Of a stretch of DNA of 64,000 nucleotides, positions 17,895-25,716 are shown one piece after another. Position numbers and translations under genes: made by a program. The number at the start of each line of letters is the position of its first letter. Position 1 is the stretch's first letter. Location of the stretch: contig JAUIFF010000004.1 in assembly GCA_030429545.1 (NCBI GenBank), forward strand, positions 248,001 through 312,000, in the 5' to 3' direction. The DNA is from Polyangia bacterium. Lineage in GTDB: Bacteria > Myxococcota_A > Polyangia > Nannocystales > Nannocystaceae. Under the pieces are notes generated by a model. It made no database searches and was not told where the DNA came from. It worked only from the letters and a program-made list of their open reading frames with translations.

Positions 17895-18986
17895 ATGCAT
17901 TACCCTAAACTCCTAAACCATTCGCTGTGGGCCGTGCCGCTTGTTTGCGCACTGGCGACGACCGGTTACTCGAGTCCCGCCGATGCCTGCGACCCGGCCT
18001 TTTGGTACTGGGATACGGTCCCGCAAGCAGGCGAGACCTACCCGGCCAATGCAACGCCGATCCTCAAGGGCTACGGCGCATTCGAAGAGGTTTCGGCTAC
18101 CATTGATGGTGTAGATGCAAGTGTTTCGGTCAACACCGATCTCTCCGGGTTTTTTGAGGGCGTCGCCGTGACCCTCGATCCGCAGCCACAACCGGGGCAA
18201 ACCGTTGTCATCACCTATCCCGGCGAGGACGATGGGTGTGGAATGGTCCCCTGTGCAACCGAACTGAGCTACACCGCCGGTGAGCTCGACACCACTGCTC
18301 CTGGTGCGGCCGCGGTCGACGAGGTCAATGTTGTCCGCTACGCCTCCGAAGAGTTTGACTCGTGCGGGGGGATCCACGGCGGGGTCGCATGGTGGTTGCA
18401 CCTACAACATACTGCCGATGCAGCGGGCGCACCCGAGTACATCCAGGTCCGCGGTTACGAGCCCGGCAATCCGCAAATCACGGTTGTCTCGGTATCCCGT
18501 GCCGGTGGGGCCGACCGGGCCAAGATCGGCGAAGAGTTGGGGTTTGCCGAGGGCCTCGGCGATTTTCCTGAAGGTTTGTGTTTCGACGTCGAAGTGTTCG
18601 ACATGGCCGGTCAGACATCTGAAATTGCCGCGGGGATCTGCGACATCTGTCACTTTCGCGACGGCGAGCCGACCGACAATGGCGAGCCGATGTGGGACGA
18701 AACCGATATCGTCCCGGGTGGGGCCTGTGGTGTTGGCCCGGGCACCGATACGGATACCGGGGGGGAGACCGACGGGACTGGAGGTGAAACCGACGCGACC
18801 GGAGGCGAGACCGACCCAACCGGAGGCGAGACCGATGCAAGTGCAACCGATGGCGAGACCGACTCCGACTCCGATACCGGTGGCCAAACCGAGAAAGGTT
18901 GCGGCTGCACAACCACCAACGATGCACCGGGAGCCTGGCTCCTCGCCGGCCTACTGGCGTTTGGACTGCGCCGACGCCGGGCCTAA
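17895..18986 (+). CDS. Secreted protein with MYXO-CTERM sorting tail
   Basis: Start at 17895. Signal peptide (MHYPKLLNHSLWAVPLVCAL...), one or two beta-sandwich-like domains over ~270 residues, then a Thr/Asp/Gly/Glu repeat linker (GGETD units). The tail is GCGCTT, a hydrophobic helix (APGAWLLAGLLAFGL) and RRRRA. That Cys-helix-Arg tail is the myxobacterial MYXO-CTERM signal, which in studied species is processed by myxosortase for cell-surface display. No myxosortase gene is seen in the window. A hairpin terminator follows at 19010-19031. Confidence 0.85.
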   Translation: MHYPKLLNHSLWAVPLVCALATTGYSSPADACDPAFWYWDTVPQAGETYPANATPILKGYGAFEEVSATIDGVDASVSVNTDLSGFFEGVAVTLDPQPQPGQTVVITYPGEDDGCGMVPCATELSYTAGELDTTAPGAAAVDEVNVVRYASEEFDSCGGIHGGVAWWLHLQHTADAAGAPEYIQVRGYEPGNPQITVVSVSRAGGADRAKIGEELGFAEGLGDFPEGLCFDVEVFDMAGQTSEIAAGICDICHFRDGEPTDNGEPMWDETDIVPGGACGVGPGTDTDTGGETDGTGGETDATGGETDPTGGETDASATDGETDSDSDTGGQTEKGCGCTTTNDAPGAWLLAGLLAFGLRRRRA

Positions 18987-19009
18987 GCCCTAAAGTACAT
19001 GCATAAGCA

Positions 19010-19031
19010 AAGGGCCCGAAGTCGGGCCCTT
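19010..19031. terminator. Hairpin terminator between convergent genes
   Basis: AAGGGCCCGA pairs with TCGGGCCCTT around a very short loop. It lies 23 bp after the MYXO-CTERM gene and 20 bp before the end of the convergent IgGFc-binding-like gene. There is no long T-run, so efficiency is uncertain. Confidence 0.6.
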
Positions 19032-19050
19032 GCTGTGGCGGTACGCAGCG

Positions 19051-21009
19051 TTACTCGATGACCTTGAGGTCGAGCCCGCCCGGGTACCAGTAGCTGGTAT
19101 CGACCCCGTAGCCGTAAACGGAGATACCAAACGCCTGGTCGCCCGAGATCGTGTGGTTGCCGTTGTTGCCGTCGTTGAGCAGCACCCGCGAAACCCCGTA
19201 GCCGGTCCCACCGATGTTCGAGAAGTTGCCCACCGCGTTGCCGTCGAGGGTGATGTTTGAACCACTCGGGGCGACGATGTTGACGTAGTTGTACTCGTAG
19301 TTGGTGGGCGCGTGAAACAGGTACTCGGTGCGAAACTGCTGGGTCGGGACCGCCACAGCCATGGCCGGATCACCGACCGTACTCAAGGTCGCCTCCTGCC
19401 CGCGCATGTACTGGACCACCAACACTTTTTTGTCGGCGTTGATCTCAAAGTCATTGGCCGTCGCCGGAATCTCGGCAAAGTTACCAGCCGCCGCCAGGTT
19501 GGTCGGCGCACCGCCCTGCGGAGGATCGTAGGTCAGGGTGGTGTTGTCCTCGGTGGCCACGATCCGCACCATGGTCCCGGTGACCTCGTCGTTGTTGAGG
19601 ATCCGAATCAACGGTGCGGTGACGATATACGACGACGCGAGCGAGGCGATGGGCGGCATCGACTCTTCGATGTGGTCGCAGTAGGGTGTCTCATTGGGCA
19701 CGTAGATACAGCGGTGGCCACCGAACACCTGGATCGGCTTGTCCGAGTCGACGATTGTGCCGGTGAGGTCGGCCTGTTGCGACTCGGTCGAGTAGACCTG
19801 CAAAACATCACCTTGGTTGAGGGTGACCGCCCCGGTACCGTTGTTGCTGACCCCGGCACCGCCGACCACAAGTCCGCCGGTTGCCGATGGGGTGAGGTTG
19901 ACGGTGGTGTCGTCCTGGCTGGCGACGACCGCATAGAAGCCCGGGATCTGGTCGCCTAGGCCATTGCGCGAGGCCACGATGTATTGGTCGCGCCAGACGT
20001 TGGTCGGCAGCAACAGCGATGCATCGTTGGTAAACGAACAGTCGAGGGTGAGCCCGGCCTGGCAAATCCCATTGCCCTTGTATTCGATGGGGCTGTACTG
20101 ATAGACGGTCACCGGCTCGTTGGAGCGCAGGCGATAGGCCCCGTCGTCGACCTTCACCGTCGGCCAGGTGCTGTCGAGCGACTCGCCGCCCTTGAGCGGC
20201 TCGACCCAGGGGAGGTTGATGATTTGCAAGCTGTTGGCGGCAACGTTGACCTGCGAGACCATGTTGGCGCCGCGGGTGACGGTGACTGTCGCCTGGTTAT
20301 CACTTGTATTTGCAACGGTGACGGCAAAGTTGAACGTGGTGGCGACCCCGTTGGAGGTGACGGTTGGGTAGTAATCGCAGCCGATATAACTGGTGCCCAG
20401 GCTCACCGAAGAACACTTGCCTGTACAATTACCAATGTCGGGATCGCAGGTTGTGCCCTGCAGCGGATCGCACTCGACACCCGGGTTCCAGCCCGTGCCC
20501 TGGCCGTTACAGGTCTCGACGACCTCACCGTTACACTGGGTCGAGCCCGGTTCACAGGTCACACAGCCCAGGCCGTCAACACAGACCTCCGGGTCGCAAA
20601 GTTCGGTTTCGTCGAACCCGCCCATGCCGTCGCAAACCTTGGCCTCGTTGCCCTCGCAGACAATCTCGCCCTGGGGGCAGACCGCGTCGGTTGTTTCGGT
20701 GGTCGGGTCTTCGGTGGTCGGGTCCTCGGTGGTCGGGTCCTCGGTGGTCGGGTCTTCGGTAGTCGGGTCCTCGGTGGTCGGTCCGGCGGTCTCGGACTCA
20801 CTTTCCGTGCCGCTCGGGTCGGTCTCGCCGGAGGATTCGCTGGTTTCGGTGGTCGTCGTCGGGTTGGTCGTGGTCGGGTTGGTCGTGCCGGTATTGCTGT
20901 CGGTATCACCCGGGCTTTCGCTGCCGCAGGCAGTTGTCAACGCAAGCAAACAACCGGTGAGGAGGAGTGGTCCGCGAAGACCCCGTCGTGTCAAAACAAG
21001 TTCCAGCAT
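19051..21009 (-). CDS. Stalked lipoprotein with IgGFc-binding-like domain
   Basis: 652 residues. Lipobox LTTAC, then a ~75-residue Thr/Glu/Pro/Asp stalk with repeated TTEDP units. Two short Cys-rich modules follow (CPQGEIVCEGNEAKVCDGMG and CEPSGTQCNGEVVETC-like). The ~430-residue C-terminal region carries beta-rich repeats typical of the bacterial IgGFc-binding family: IGCDYYPTVTSNGV, LLPTNVWRDQYIVAS, IQVFGGHRCIYVPN, VVQYMRGQEA. The plus-strand gene at 29084-31018 is a full-length paralogue. Function is unknown in bacteria; surface adhesion or prey contact is plausible. Confidence 0.88.
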   Translation of the reverse strand: MLELVLTRRGLRGPLLLTGCLLALTTACGSESPGDTDSNTGTTNPTTTNPTTTTETSESSGETDPSGTESESETAGPTTEDPTTEDPTTEDPTTEDPTTEDPTTETTDAVCPQGEIVCEGNEAKVCDGMGGFDETELCDPEVCVDGLGCVTCEPGSTQCNGEVVETCNGQGTGWNPGVECDPLQGTTCDPDIGNCTGKCSSVSLGTSYIGCDYYPTVTSNGVATTFNFAVTVANTSDNQATVTVTRGANMVSQVNVAANSLQIINLPWVEPLKGGESLDSTWPTVKVDDGAYRLRSNEPVTVYQYSPIEYKGNGICQAGLTLDCSFTNDASLLLPTNVWRDQYIVASRNGLGDQIPGFYAVVASQDDTTVNLTPSATGGLVVGGAGVSNNGTGAVTLNQGDVLQVYSTESQQADLTGTIVDSDKPIQVFGGHRCIYVPNETPYCDHIEESMPPIASLASSYIVTAPLIRILNNDEVTGTMVRIVATEDNTTLTYDPPQGGAPTNLAAAGNFAEIPATANDFEINADKKVLVVQYMRGQEATLSTVGDPAMAVAVPTQQFRTEYLFHAPTNYEYNYVNIVAPSGSNITLDGNAVGNFSNIGGTGYGVSRVLLNDGNNGNHTISGDQAFGISVYGYGVDTSYWYPGGLDLKVIE

Positions 21010-21434
21010 GGGAATGATTGTACAAACCCGTGATTGCTAGCGAAAATACATTGTCGATCAAACAGGTTGTTTGGCGCAGCAAATAGTGCGGCCTTTGGCC
21101 CCCATCGGATATGTCGATACTCGAAGGGGAATGGATGACAAAGTGTATATTCAGCTACATCGGTATGGATGTCGTGCGCGGCGGTGGGTCGCGTCTCACT
21201 TGGCCATCGTTGCACCGTGCAACAGGTGTATATCCAACCACATTGTCAGGGATGTATTGCAAAGCTTCCGGTATGGGCAAAACTGCCCGTCTGTGATCTG
21301 GATCGTGTGCAAGGCCTTGCTGCGCACCGGGGTGCCGAGTGTCACCGACGCGCGGCCAAATCTGCCCTAGGCTTGAAGTACGCGGTTTCTCGACTCCATC
21401 GTGGTGTCGGCGCGACGCGGCGGAGGGTCGAGTC
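21010..21434. other. Divergent intergenic region, no gene recognised
   Basis: About 425 bp between the divergent IgGFc-binding-like gene and the acidic secreted protein gene. It contains AT-rich words such as GTGTATATTCAGCTACATCG near 21143 and presumably both promoters, but I could not pick a convincing -35/-10 pair. Short open frames here lack starts and domains. Confidence 0.45.
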
Positions 21435-22109
21435 ATGACGCAAGCACACACAGTCCGACAGCGGAGCCTCTGGCGTAGGATTACCCGTTCGACCCTATTT
21501 TGGCCGGGGCTCATCTTGGTGGCCCCGCGAATACCCCGTTTGGCGGCCGTCCTCGTGCTCACGCTCTCGTCCTCGGGCCGCGCGTCGGAAGGGCAACTCG
21601 CCACACCGGCTGGTGAACCTGGGCAAGCTGCCTCAACAGACATCTGCGAGGAGGAGCATGCCGAGTGCACCAAGTATTGCCGGGCGAGCTACAGCGGCCG
21701 TCACGACAAGGAAGTTGAATGCCTCGAGCGTTGTGATGAGAACTACGACATCTGTGTATATGAAGTGTATGGTGGCTCAGACGGGTGTGAGTCAGATCCC
21801 GAAACGACAGAGTTGATCGCCTGCGGTGTGATCGTTGGTTCCGAGATTGTGTGCGAGGCGATTGCCTCCGAGGGTTGTGACTGTTCTGCCGAGGAGGAGC
21901 CTTCGGCCGATAGCTTCGCCCCCGACGATGGGCTCGTCAGTGATGATGCGTTCGATGGGGCCGATCCTGCACGAGCTGAGGACGACGAGCTCGCCCCGCT
22001 CGACTCGGAGCAAACGCCAGTTGCACTCAATCCTTTGGCAGCAGACAGCGATGGGAACGACGATTCGGATGGGGACACAGATGCGCCAGGGCTTGCGGGG
22101 CAGCTCTAG
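21435..22109 (+). CDS. Acidic secreted protein with paired-Cys helical hairpin
   Basis: The start at 21435 is preceded by GAGGGTCGAG. A long Arg-containing n-region and hydrophobic core (LAAVLVLTLSSSGRASE) suggest export. Residues ~70-110 contain ICEEEHAECTKYCRASYSG, then VECLERCDENYDICVYE, a CxxxxxxCxxxC / CxxxCxxxxxxC helical-hairpin pattern. The last ~90 residues are very rich in Asp, Ala, Ser and Pro. No known function. Confidence 0.65.
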   Translation: MTQAHTVRQRSLWRRITRSTLFWPGLILVAPRIPRLAAVLVLTLSSSGRASEGQLATPAGEPGQAASTDICEEEHAECTKYCRASYSGRHDKEVECLERCDENYDICVYEVYGGSDGCESDPETTELIACGVIVGSEIVCEAIASEGCDCSAEEEPSADSFAPDDGLVSDDAFDGADPARAEDDELAPLDSEQTPVALNPLAADSDGNDDSDGDTDAPGLAGQL

Positions 22110-22137
22110 CAATCAAGTTGTAGGCACATGTATCACG

Positions 22138-22401
22138 TTAGCGGCCGGGTACTTCGCGCTCGCGCTCGTCTCCGGCTCGAGGAGTGATCCCGTGCTCTTC
22201 GGGTTCCTGCAGATGATGTAGTGAACGCCCGGTTTCTGAGTCGGCGCCGCGGAGCCGTTTTTGCTGAGACTCATGCATCAGCAACATTTTTTTTTCGTCG
22301 CTGGCGCCCTTTTTATTGGCGCCCTTAGGTTGGGGACGTGTTTGCCGGGCGGGGCAGCCAAGGCTACACCCGAGGGCAAAAACCAGAAGGTATCGTGACA
22401 T
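22138..22401 (-). CDS. Small basic lipoprotein
   Basis: 87 residues beginning MSRYLLVFALGCSLGCPARQ, which has a short but reasonable lipoprotein signal (Cys12 or Cys16). The rest is hydrophilic, rich in Lys, Arg, Glu and His, with no Cys or fold signature. It is convergent with the acidic secreted protein gene, 28 bp apart. It could be a small envelope lipoprotein or a spurious frame; the signal peptide favours a real gene. Confidence 0.5.
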   Translation of the reverse strand: MSRYLLVFALGCSLGCPARQTRPQPKGANKKGASDEKKMLLMHESQQKRLRGADSETGRSLHHLQEPEEHGITPRAGDEREREVPGR

Positions 22402-22440
22402 CCGCAGCAGGTGCTGATGATATCAGCTCGCGCAACCAGA

Positions 22441-22545
22441 TACGAGGCCAGCCACGAGGGCATCGATGAGGCCCGCTACGAGGCCAGCCACGAGGGCATC
22501 GATGAGGCCAGCCACAAGGCCACAGATGAGGCCAGCACTGAAGCC
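22441..22545. repeat. 36-bp direct repeats, partly degenerate
   Basis: TACGAGGCCAGCCACGAGGG... begins at 22441 and again at 22477 (36 bp apart). Shorter degenerate copies continue (GATGAGGCCAGC at ~22500 and ~22524). The period is 12 codons, so one plus-strand frame reads YEASHEGIDEAR repeats, but that frame would run into the opposite-strand NADAR gene. I treat it as a non-coding repeat. Confidence 0.7.
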
Positions 22546-22587
22546 AGCTACGGGGTCGTCGACCCACGCGACCGCGACCCCGATCGC

Positions 22588-23466
22588 CTAGGTTCGCAGC
22601 TTGCCACGAACTTCCATGAGGATTTGTCCGAGCATGTTTTTACCCCCGCCGCCGCCGTCGCCCCAGTAGGCATCATTTGTTGTGTGTTCAACTAGTTTGC
22701 GCTGACCCGTCGAAAGCAACAGTTGTTTGAGGTCGTCGTGCTGGGAAAACTTGGCCATCACCGCCTCCCGCATAATGTTGTCCTTGACCGACTCCCAATC
22801 GCGCCGCAGCGGACGGGAGCGCTCGCGGCCCATTTTGGCCACGCCAATCGCCGTCTTGGCCCTGCGCAGTTGTTCTTCGTGTGGGGTGCCGGCGAATTTC
22901 TGGGCTTGAAAGTAGTGCTCCGTCGTTGGCCAGGTTTTGCCCTTGAGCCGAATCGGGTAACGGGCGAAGTTTGAGAACTCGCCATAGGGGTCGTTGACGC
23001 TATAAAAATTGAGCGGAGCATCGGCAGCCGGTTCGTCGCGCAATTGCTCGCGGACTGCCATCAGCAGCACGCCCATACGGTTTTTGCCGGTGCCCTTGCT
23101 GCCGCAACCCCAGTAATAGTCGCGGGGGGCTTGCTCGACCAACTGCGTATCGCCGGTGTCGAGCAGGAGTTTGCGCAGCTCGGGGTGCGCGCGGAACTTG
23201 GCGGTCAACGCCCGCCGCATGACTTCCTCCTTGACCTGCTCCCAGTCGCTGCGCAGCGGGACATCGCGGCTGCGACCCAGGTGCTTGGCCTTGCCGGGCG
23301 TGGGCGCTGTTCGGATCTTTTCGGCGTGGGGCGTTTGGGGAAACTTCTGCGCTTGAAAGTAGTGCTCGACCGTGGGCCAGGTGAGCCCGTCGAGCTCAAA
23401 CGGGTGGGCGCTGAAGTTTGAAAACTCAAAATAGGTCGCGGATTTCGAATAAAAATAGATAGTCAT
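22588..23466 (-). CDS. Tandem NADAR-domain protein
   Basis: Starting at the ATG at 23466 the 292-residue protein consists of two NADAR (YbiA/RibX-like) domains back to back. Each has FSNF near the start (YFEFSNFSAHPFELDGLTWP and GEFSNFARYPIRLKGKTWP), then EHYFQAQKF, then a C-terminal YYWGCG or AYWGDG motif. NADAR enzymes are N-glycosidases: YbiA hydrolyses riboflavin-pathway intermediates, and other members remove ADP-ribose from guanine. Both copies keep the central E-H-Y-F-Q-A-x-K motif, so both may be active. No DarT-like ADP-ribosyltransferase is adjacent. Confidence 0.9.
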   Translation of the reverse strand: MTIYFYSKSATYFEFSNFSAHPFELDGLTWPTVEHYFQAQKFPQTPHAEKIRTAPTPGKAKHLGRSRDVPLRSDWEQVKEEVMRRALTAKFRAHPELRKLLLDTGDTQLVEQAPRDYYWGCGSKGTGKNRMGVLLMAVREQLRDEPAADAPLNFYSVNDPYGEFSNFARYPIRLKGKTWPTTEHYFQAQKFAGTPHEEQLRRAKTAIGVAKMGRERSRPLRRDWESVKDNIMREAVMAKFSQHDDLKQLLLSTGQRKLVEHTTNDAYWGDGGGGGKNMLGQILMEVRGKLRT

Positions 23467-23697
23467 GGCAACCGCGGCATCGTAGCAACCTGACGGCTGC
23501 CCGTCCTGTTGTTTCTCGCGCGTCGACAAGCCGCACACCCGGCAGTTTGTCGCGGATAGGCCAGCTGGCAGCGACAGATACGAAAAAATCACATGTTTAT
23601 ACACTGAAAACGACTTGCTCGGATGTGAGCCCACCCGCTTCGCTGGCGGCTTGGTCGGGCCCGAGGTGCGCGCGCAGACGATCGGGATCGTGGCATA

Positions 23698-25164
23698 GTG
23701 CAGGCAGCGGTGAGCACAGCGACTGCAAAGCCGGGTGACGACCCCAACGACCTGTCGGCCCAGTGCCCGGCCTGCAGTCTGCACGAGTTGGTTACCCTGA
23801 CCCTCTACCGCGATCCCAACCGCGGATGGCAAGCCGACAACCCCCGTCGCCCGCCGGGGTGTGAAGAACTGCAAATCGACACCTGTCCGGTGTGCTTTGG
23901 CGTGTGGTTTGACCAGGGTGAGCTCGATGTTTTAGGCGACGCCGAGGTCGACCCCGCCCTGCTCAAAACCCTCGTGGGTCAATCGGCCGATCGCCTGTGC
24001 CCACGCGGGCACGGGTTTATGAACGAGCACCAACTCCCGGGGTTGTTGCGCACCCCGATCGATCGCTGTCCAACCTGCCGAGGCCTGTGGATCGACGGCT
24101 ACGAACGCCACCAGCTCGCCCACTCGTCGACCAGCGAGGGCCAGGAAGACATCAAGCTCAAGGTTGCCAAACGCGGGTTTATTTGGGCGGCGCAGTTGCT
24201 GTTACAACTTCCAGTCGAGGTCGAAAACCCGGCCCGCAGCACCCCCTGGGTGGTCTACTGCCTGTCGGCCCTGATGTTTGGTCTGTTTATGCTGAGCGTG
24301 CTGGGGGTGCTCTATTTCGATGATTATGCATTGAGTCCACGCGAGCTCGGGCAGTCGCCGACGGAGATGGTCCACCTGGCCACCCACCTGTTTTTCCATG
24401 CGGGGTGGATGCACCTACTGGGCAACCTCTACTTCTTGTATGTGTTTGGCGACAACATCGAGCACCTGTTTGGGACCCGGCGGTTTGTCGGCCTGCTGGC
24501 GCTCGCGGGTATCGGCGGGGCGCTGGTGCACAGCGTTGTCACCGGCAGTCCCGACACCCTGCTGGTGGGCGCCTCGGGGTCGATCGCCGGGGTCATGGCT
24601 GCCTACCTGTGGAGTTTTCCTCGGGCCAAGCTATTGCAGGTCATCCCGATCGTCTTCATCCAGCTCAAGATCCCGGCCTGGCTCTACCTGACGGCGTGGT
24701 TTGGCTTTCAGGTGGCAATTTCGATGTCCTCCGACCAGGTTGAGTTGGCCTGGGCCGACCACGTGGGCGGGTTTTTGATCGGGGCGATGATCACCCCGTG
24801 GGTGCTGCGACTGCGCCGGCGCGAAGTGGCGACCCGGGTGCGATTTCCTTCGGCGGCCTGTGTATTAGGTGAATATGCACGTAAGTCGCGTCGCACGGTG
24901 TCCGATGTCATCGCCGGCAAACGCCCAAGTGAGCACCTCACGGTCGCCCCGTCGGCCTGGGTCGACCCGGTCACCAACAAGGTGCAATCCGGGGCCGCAG
25001 TCGCACCGGTGGCGAGAGCCGACGACACGCGCAGCCCTGCCCGGGCGGTGTCGACCGAGTTGTTGCGACCCGGGCAAATCGGCGGCCGAGAGTCGATCGC
25101 CGAGGCTGCGCGCAGGGCCCAGGAGTCGCTCGCACAGGGGCGCACCGATGAGCTTGAGCGCTAG
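23698..25164 (+). CDS. Rhomboid intramembrane protease with zinc-ribbon N-terminus
   Basis: GTG start at 23698 (a GTG at 23710 is also possible). Residues ~20-130 hold Cys pairs CPAC...CPVC and CPRG...CPTC, resembling zf-TFIIB-like zinc ribbons. The rhomboid core follows with six or more membrane helices: HLFFHAGWMHLLGNLYFLYV, catalytic Ser in GASGSIAG, and catalytic His in WADHVGGFLIGA. This is a Ser-His dyad protease that cleaves within or near membranes. The ~120-residue tail is cytoplasmic, Arg/Ala-rich and probably disordered. Substrate unknown. Confidence 0.92.
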   Translation: MQAAVSTATAKPGDDPNDLSAQCPACSLHELVTLTLYRDPNRGWQADNPRRPPGCEELQIDTCPVCFGVWFDQGELDVLGDAEVDPALLKTLVGQSADRLCPRGHGFMNEHQLPGLLRTPIDRCPTCRGLWIDGYERHQLAHSSTSEGQEDIKLKVAKRGFIWAAQLLLQLPVEVENPARSTPWVVYCLSALMFGLFMLSVLGVLYFDDYALSPRELGQSPTEMVHLATHLFFHAGWMHLLGNLYFLYVFGDNIEHLFGTRRFVGLLALAGIGGALVHSVVTGSPDTLLVGASGSIAGVMAAYLWSFPRAKLLQVIPIVFIQLKIPAWLYLTAWFGFQVAISMSSDQVELAWADHVGGFLIGAMITPWVLRLRRREVATRVRFPSAACVLGEYARKSRRTVSDVIAGKRPSEHLTVAPSAWVDPVTNKVQSGAAVAPVARADDTRSPARAVSTELLRPGQIGGRESIAEAARRAQESLAQGRTDELER

Positions 25165-25219
25165 TGTGGCGGGTGAAGTTGCGCCTATCGCATTTCAAAA
25201 TCGCCGCTAAAATTCGCGG

Positions 25220-25708
25220 ATGGGCGTGCCGCTTCCTGAGTCCCAACAATGGCAAACACGGGGCGACGCCGTGGTCTGCTGCCGGATTGTGGCGGTTGAA
25301 AATCCCCACGCGACCAATGGCTATCCGCCGCGGATCTCGATCGAGGTCGAGCAAACCCTTCGCGGGCCGATGACCGCAGCGGGCAAGCTACGCGTGTTGT
25401 GGGCCCCGGGAGATGATTTTTATGCGATGCGGAGTGGTCCCCAGGCCCTGCGCGCGTGGCAGGCCGTGAAGCTCGACCCCCCGCCGGTGGGCGAGCGCTA
25501 CCTCGCAGTGCTCGAAGGACTCGGCCTACCGCCAAACGAGCCGGGTGGTCCTGCACTCCCCGGAGAGCCGGCCGGCGCTACCGTGCGCCCGGCTGCCCGC
25601 ATTCCGGCGGGCTTGCGTCGCCCGTGGTCTGAGCAGACACAGGCGATGATTCTGGCATGGATCGAGGGGCGGCCGACGGCGGACTGTGGCCCTCCCGTGG
25701 GTAGCTAA
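25220..25708 (+). CDS. Hypothetical protein
   Basis: 162 residues from an ATG 55 bp downstream of the rhomboid gene, same strand, so perhaps co-transcribed. The N-terminal ~110 residues look beta-rich (DAVVCCRIVAVENPH, ISIEVEQTLRGPM, LRVLWAPGDDFYA), as in small secreted or OB-like domains, but there is no signal peptide. The C-terminus is Pro/Ala/Gly-rich. I do not recognise a family. Confidence 0.6.
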   Translation: MGVPLPESQQWQTRGDAVVCCRIVAVENPHATNGYPPRISIEVEQTLRGPMTAAGKLRVLWAPGDDFYAMRSGPQALRAWQAVKLDPPPVGERYLAVLEGLGLPPNEPGGPALPGEPAGATVRPAARIPAGLRRPWSEQTQAMILAWIEGRPTADCGPPVGS

Positions 25709-25716
25709 GCTAGGCG

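Noticed and set aside
19984..21033. Plus-strand open frames opposite the IgGFc-binding-like lipoprotein
   Set aside because: The products are Gly/Val/Arg-rich shadows of the stalk repeats, and the minus-strand protein is clearly real.
22441..22545. CRISPR-like array
   Set aside because: Only two good 36-bp copies without spacers of constant size, and no cas genes in the window.
22411..22695. Plus-strand open frame with YEASHEGIDEAR repeats
   Set aside because: It is driven by the 36-bp repeat and runs over 100 bp into the opposite-strand NADAR gene. No ribosome site or domain supports it.
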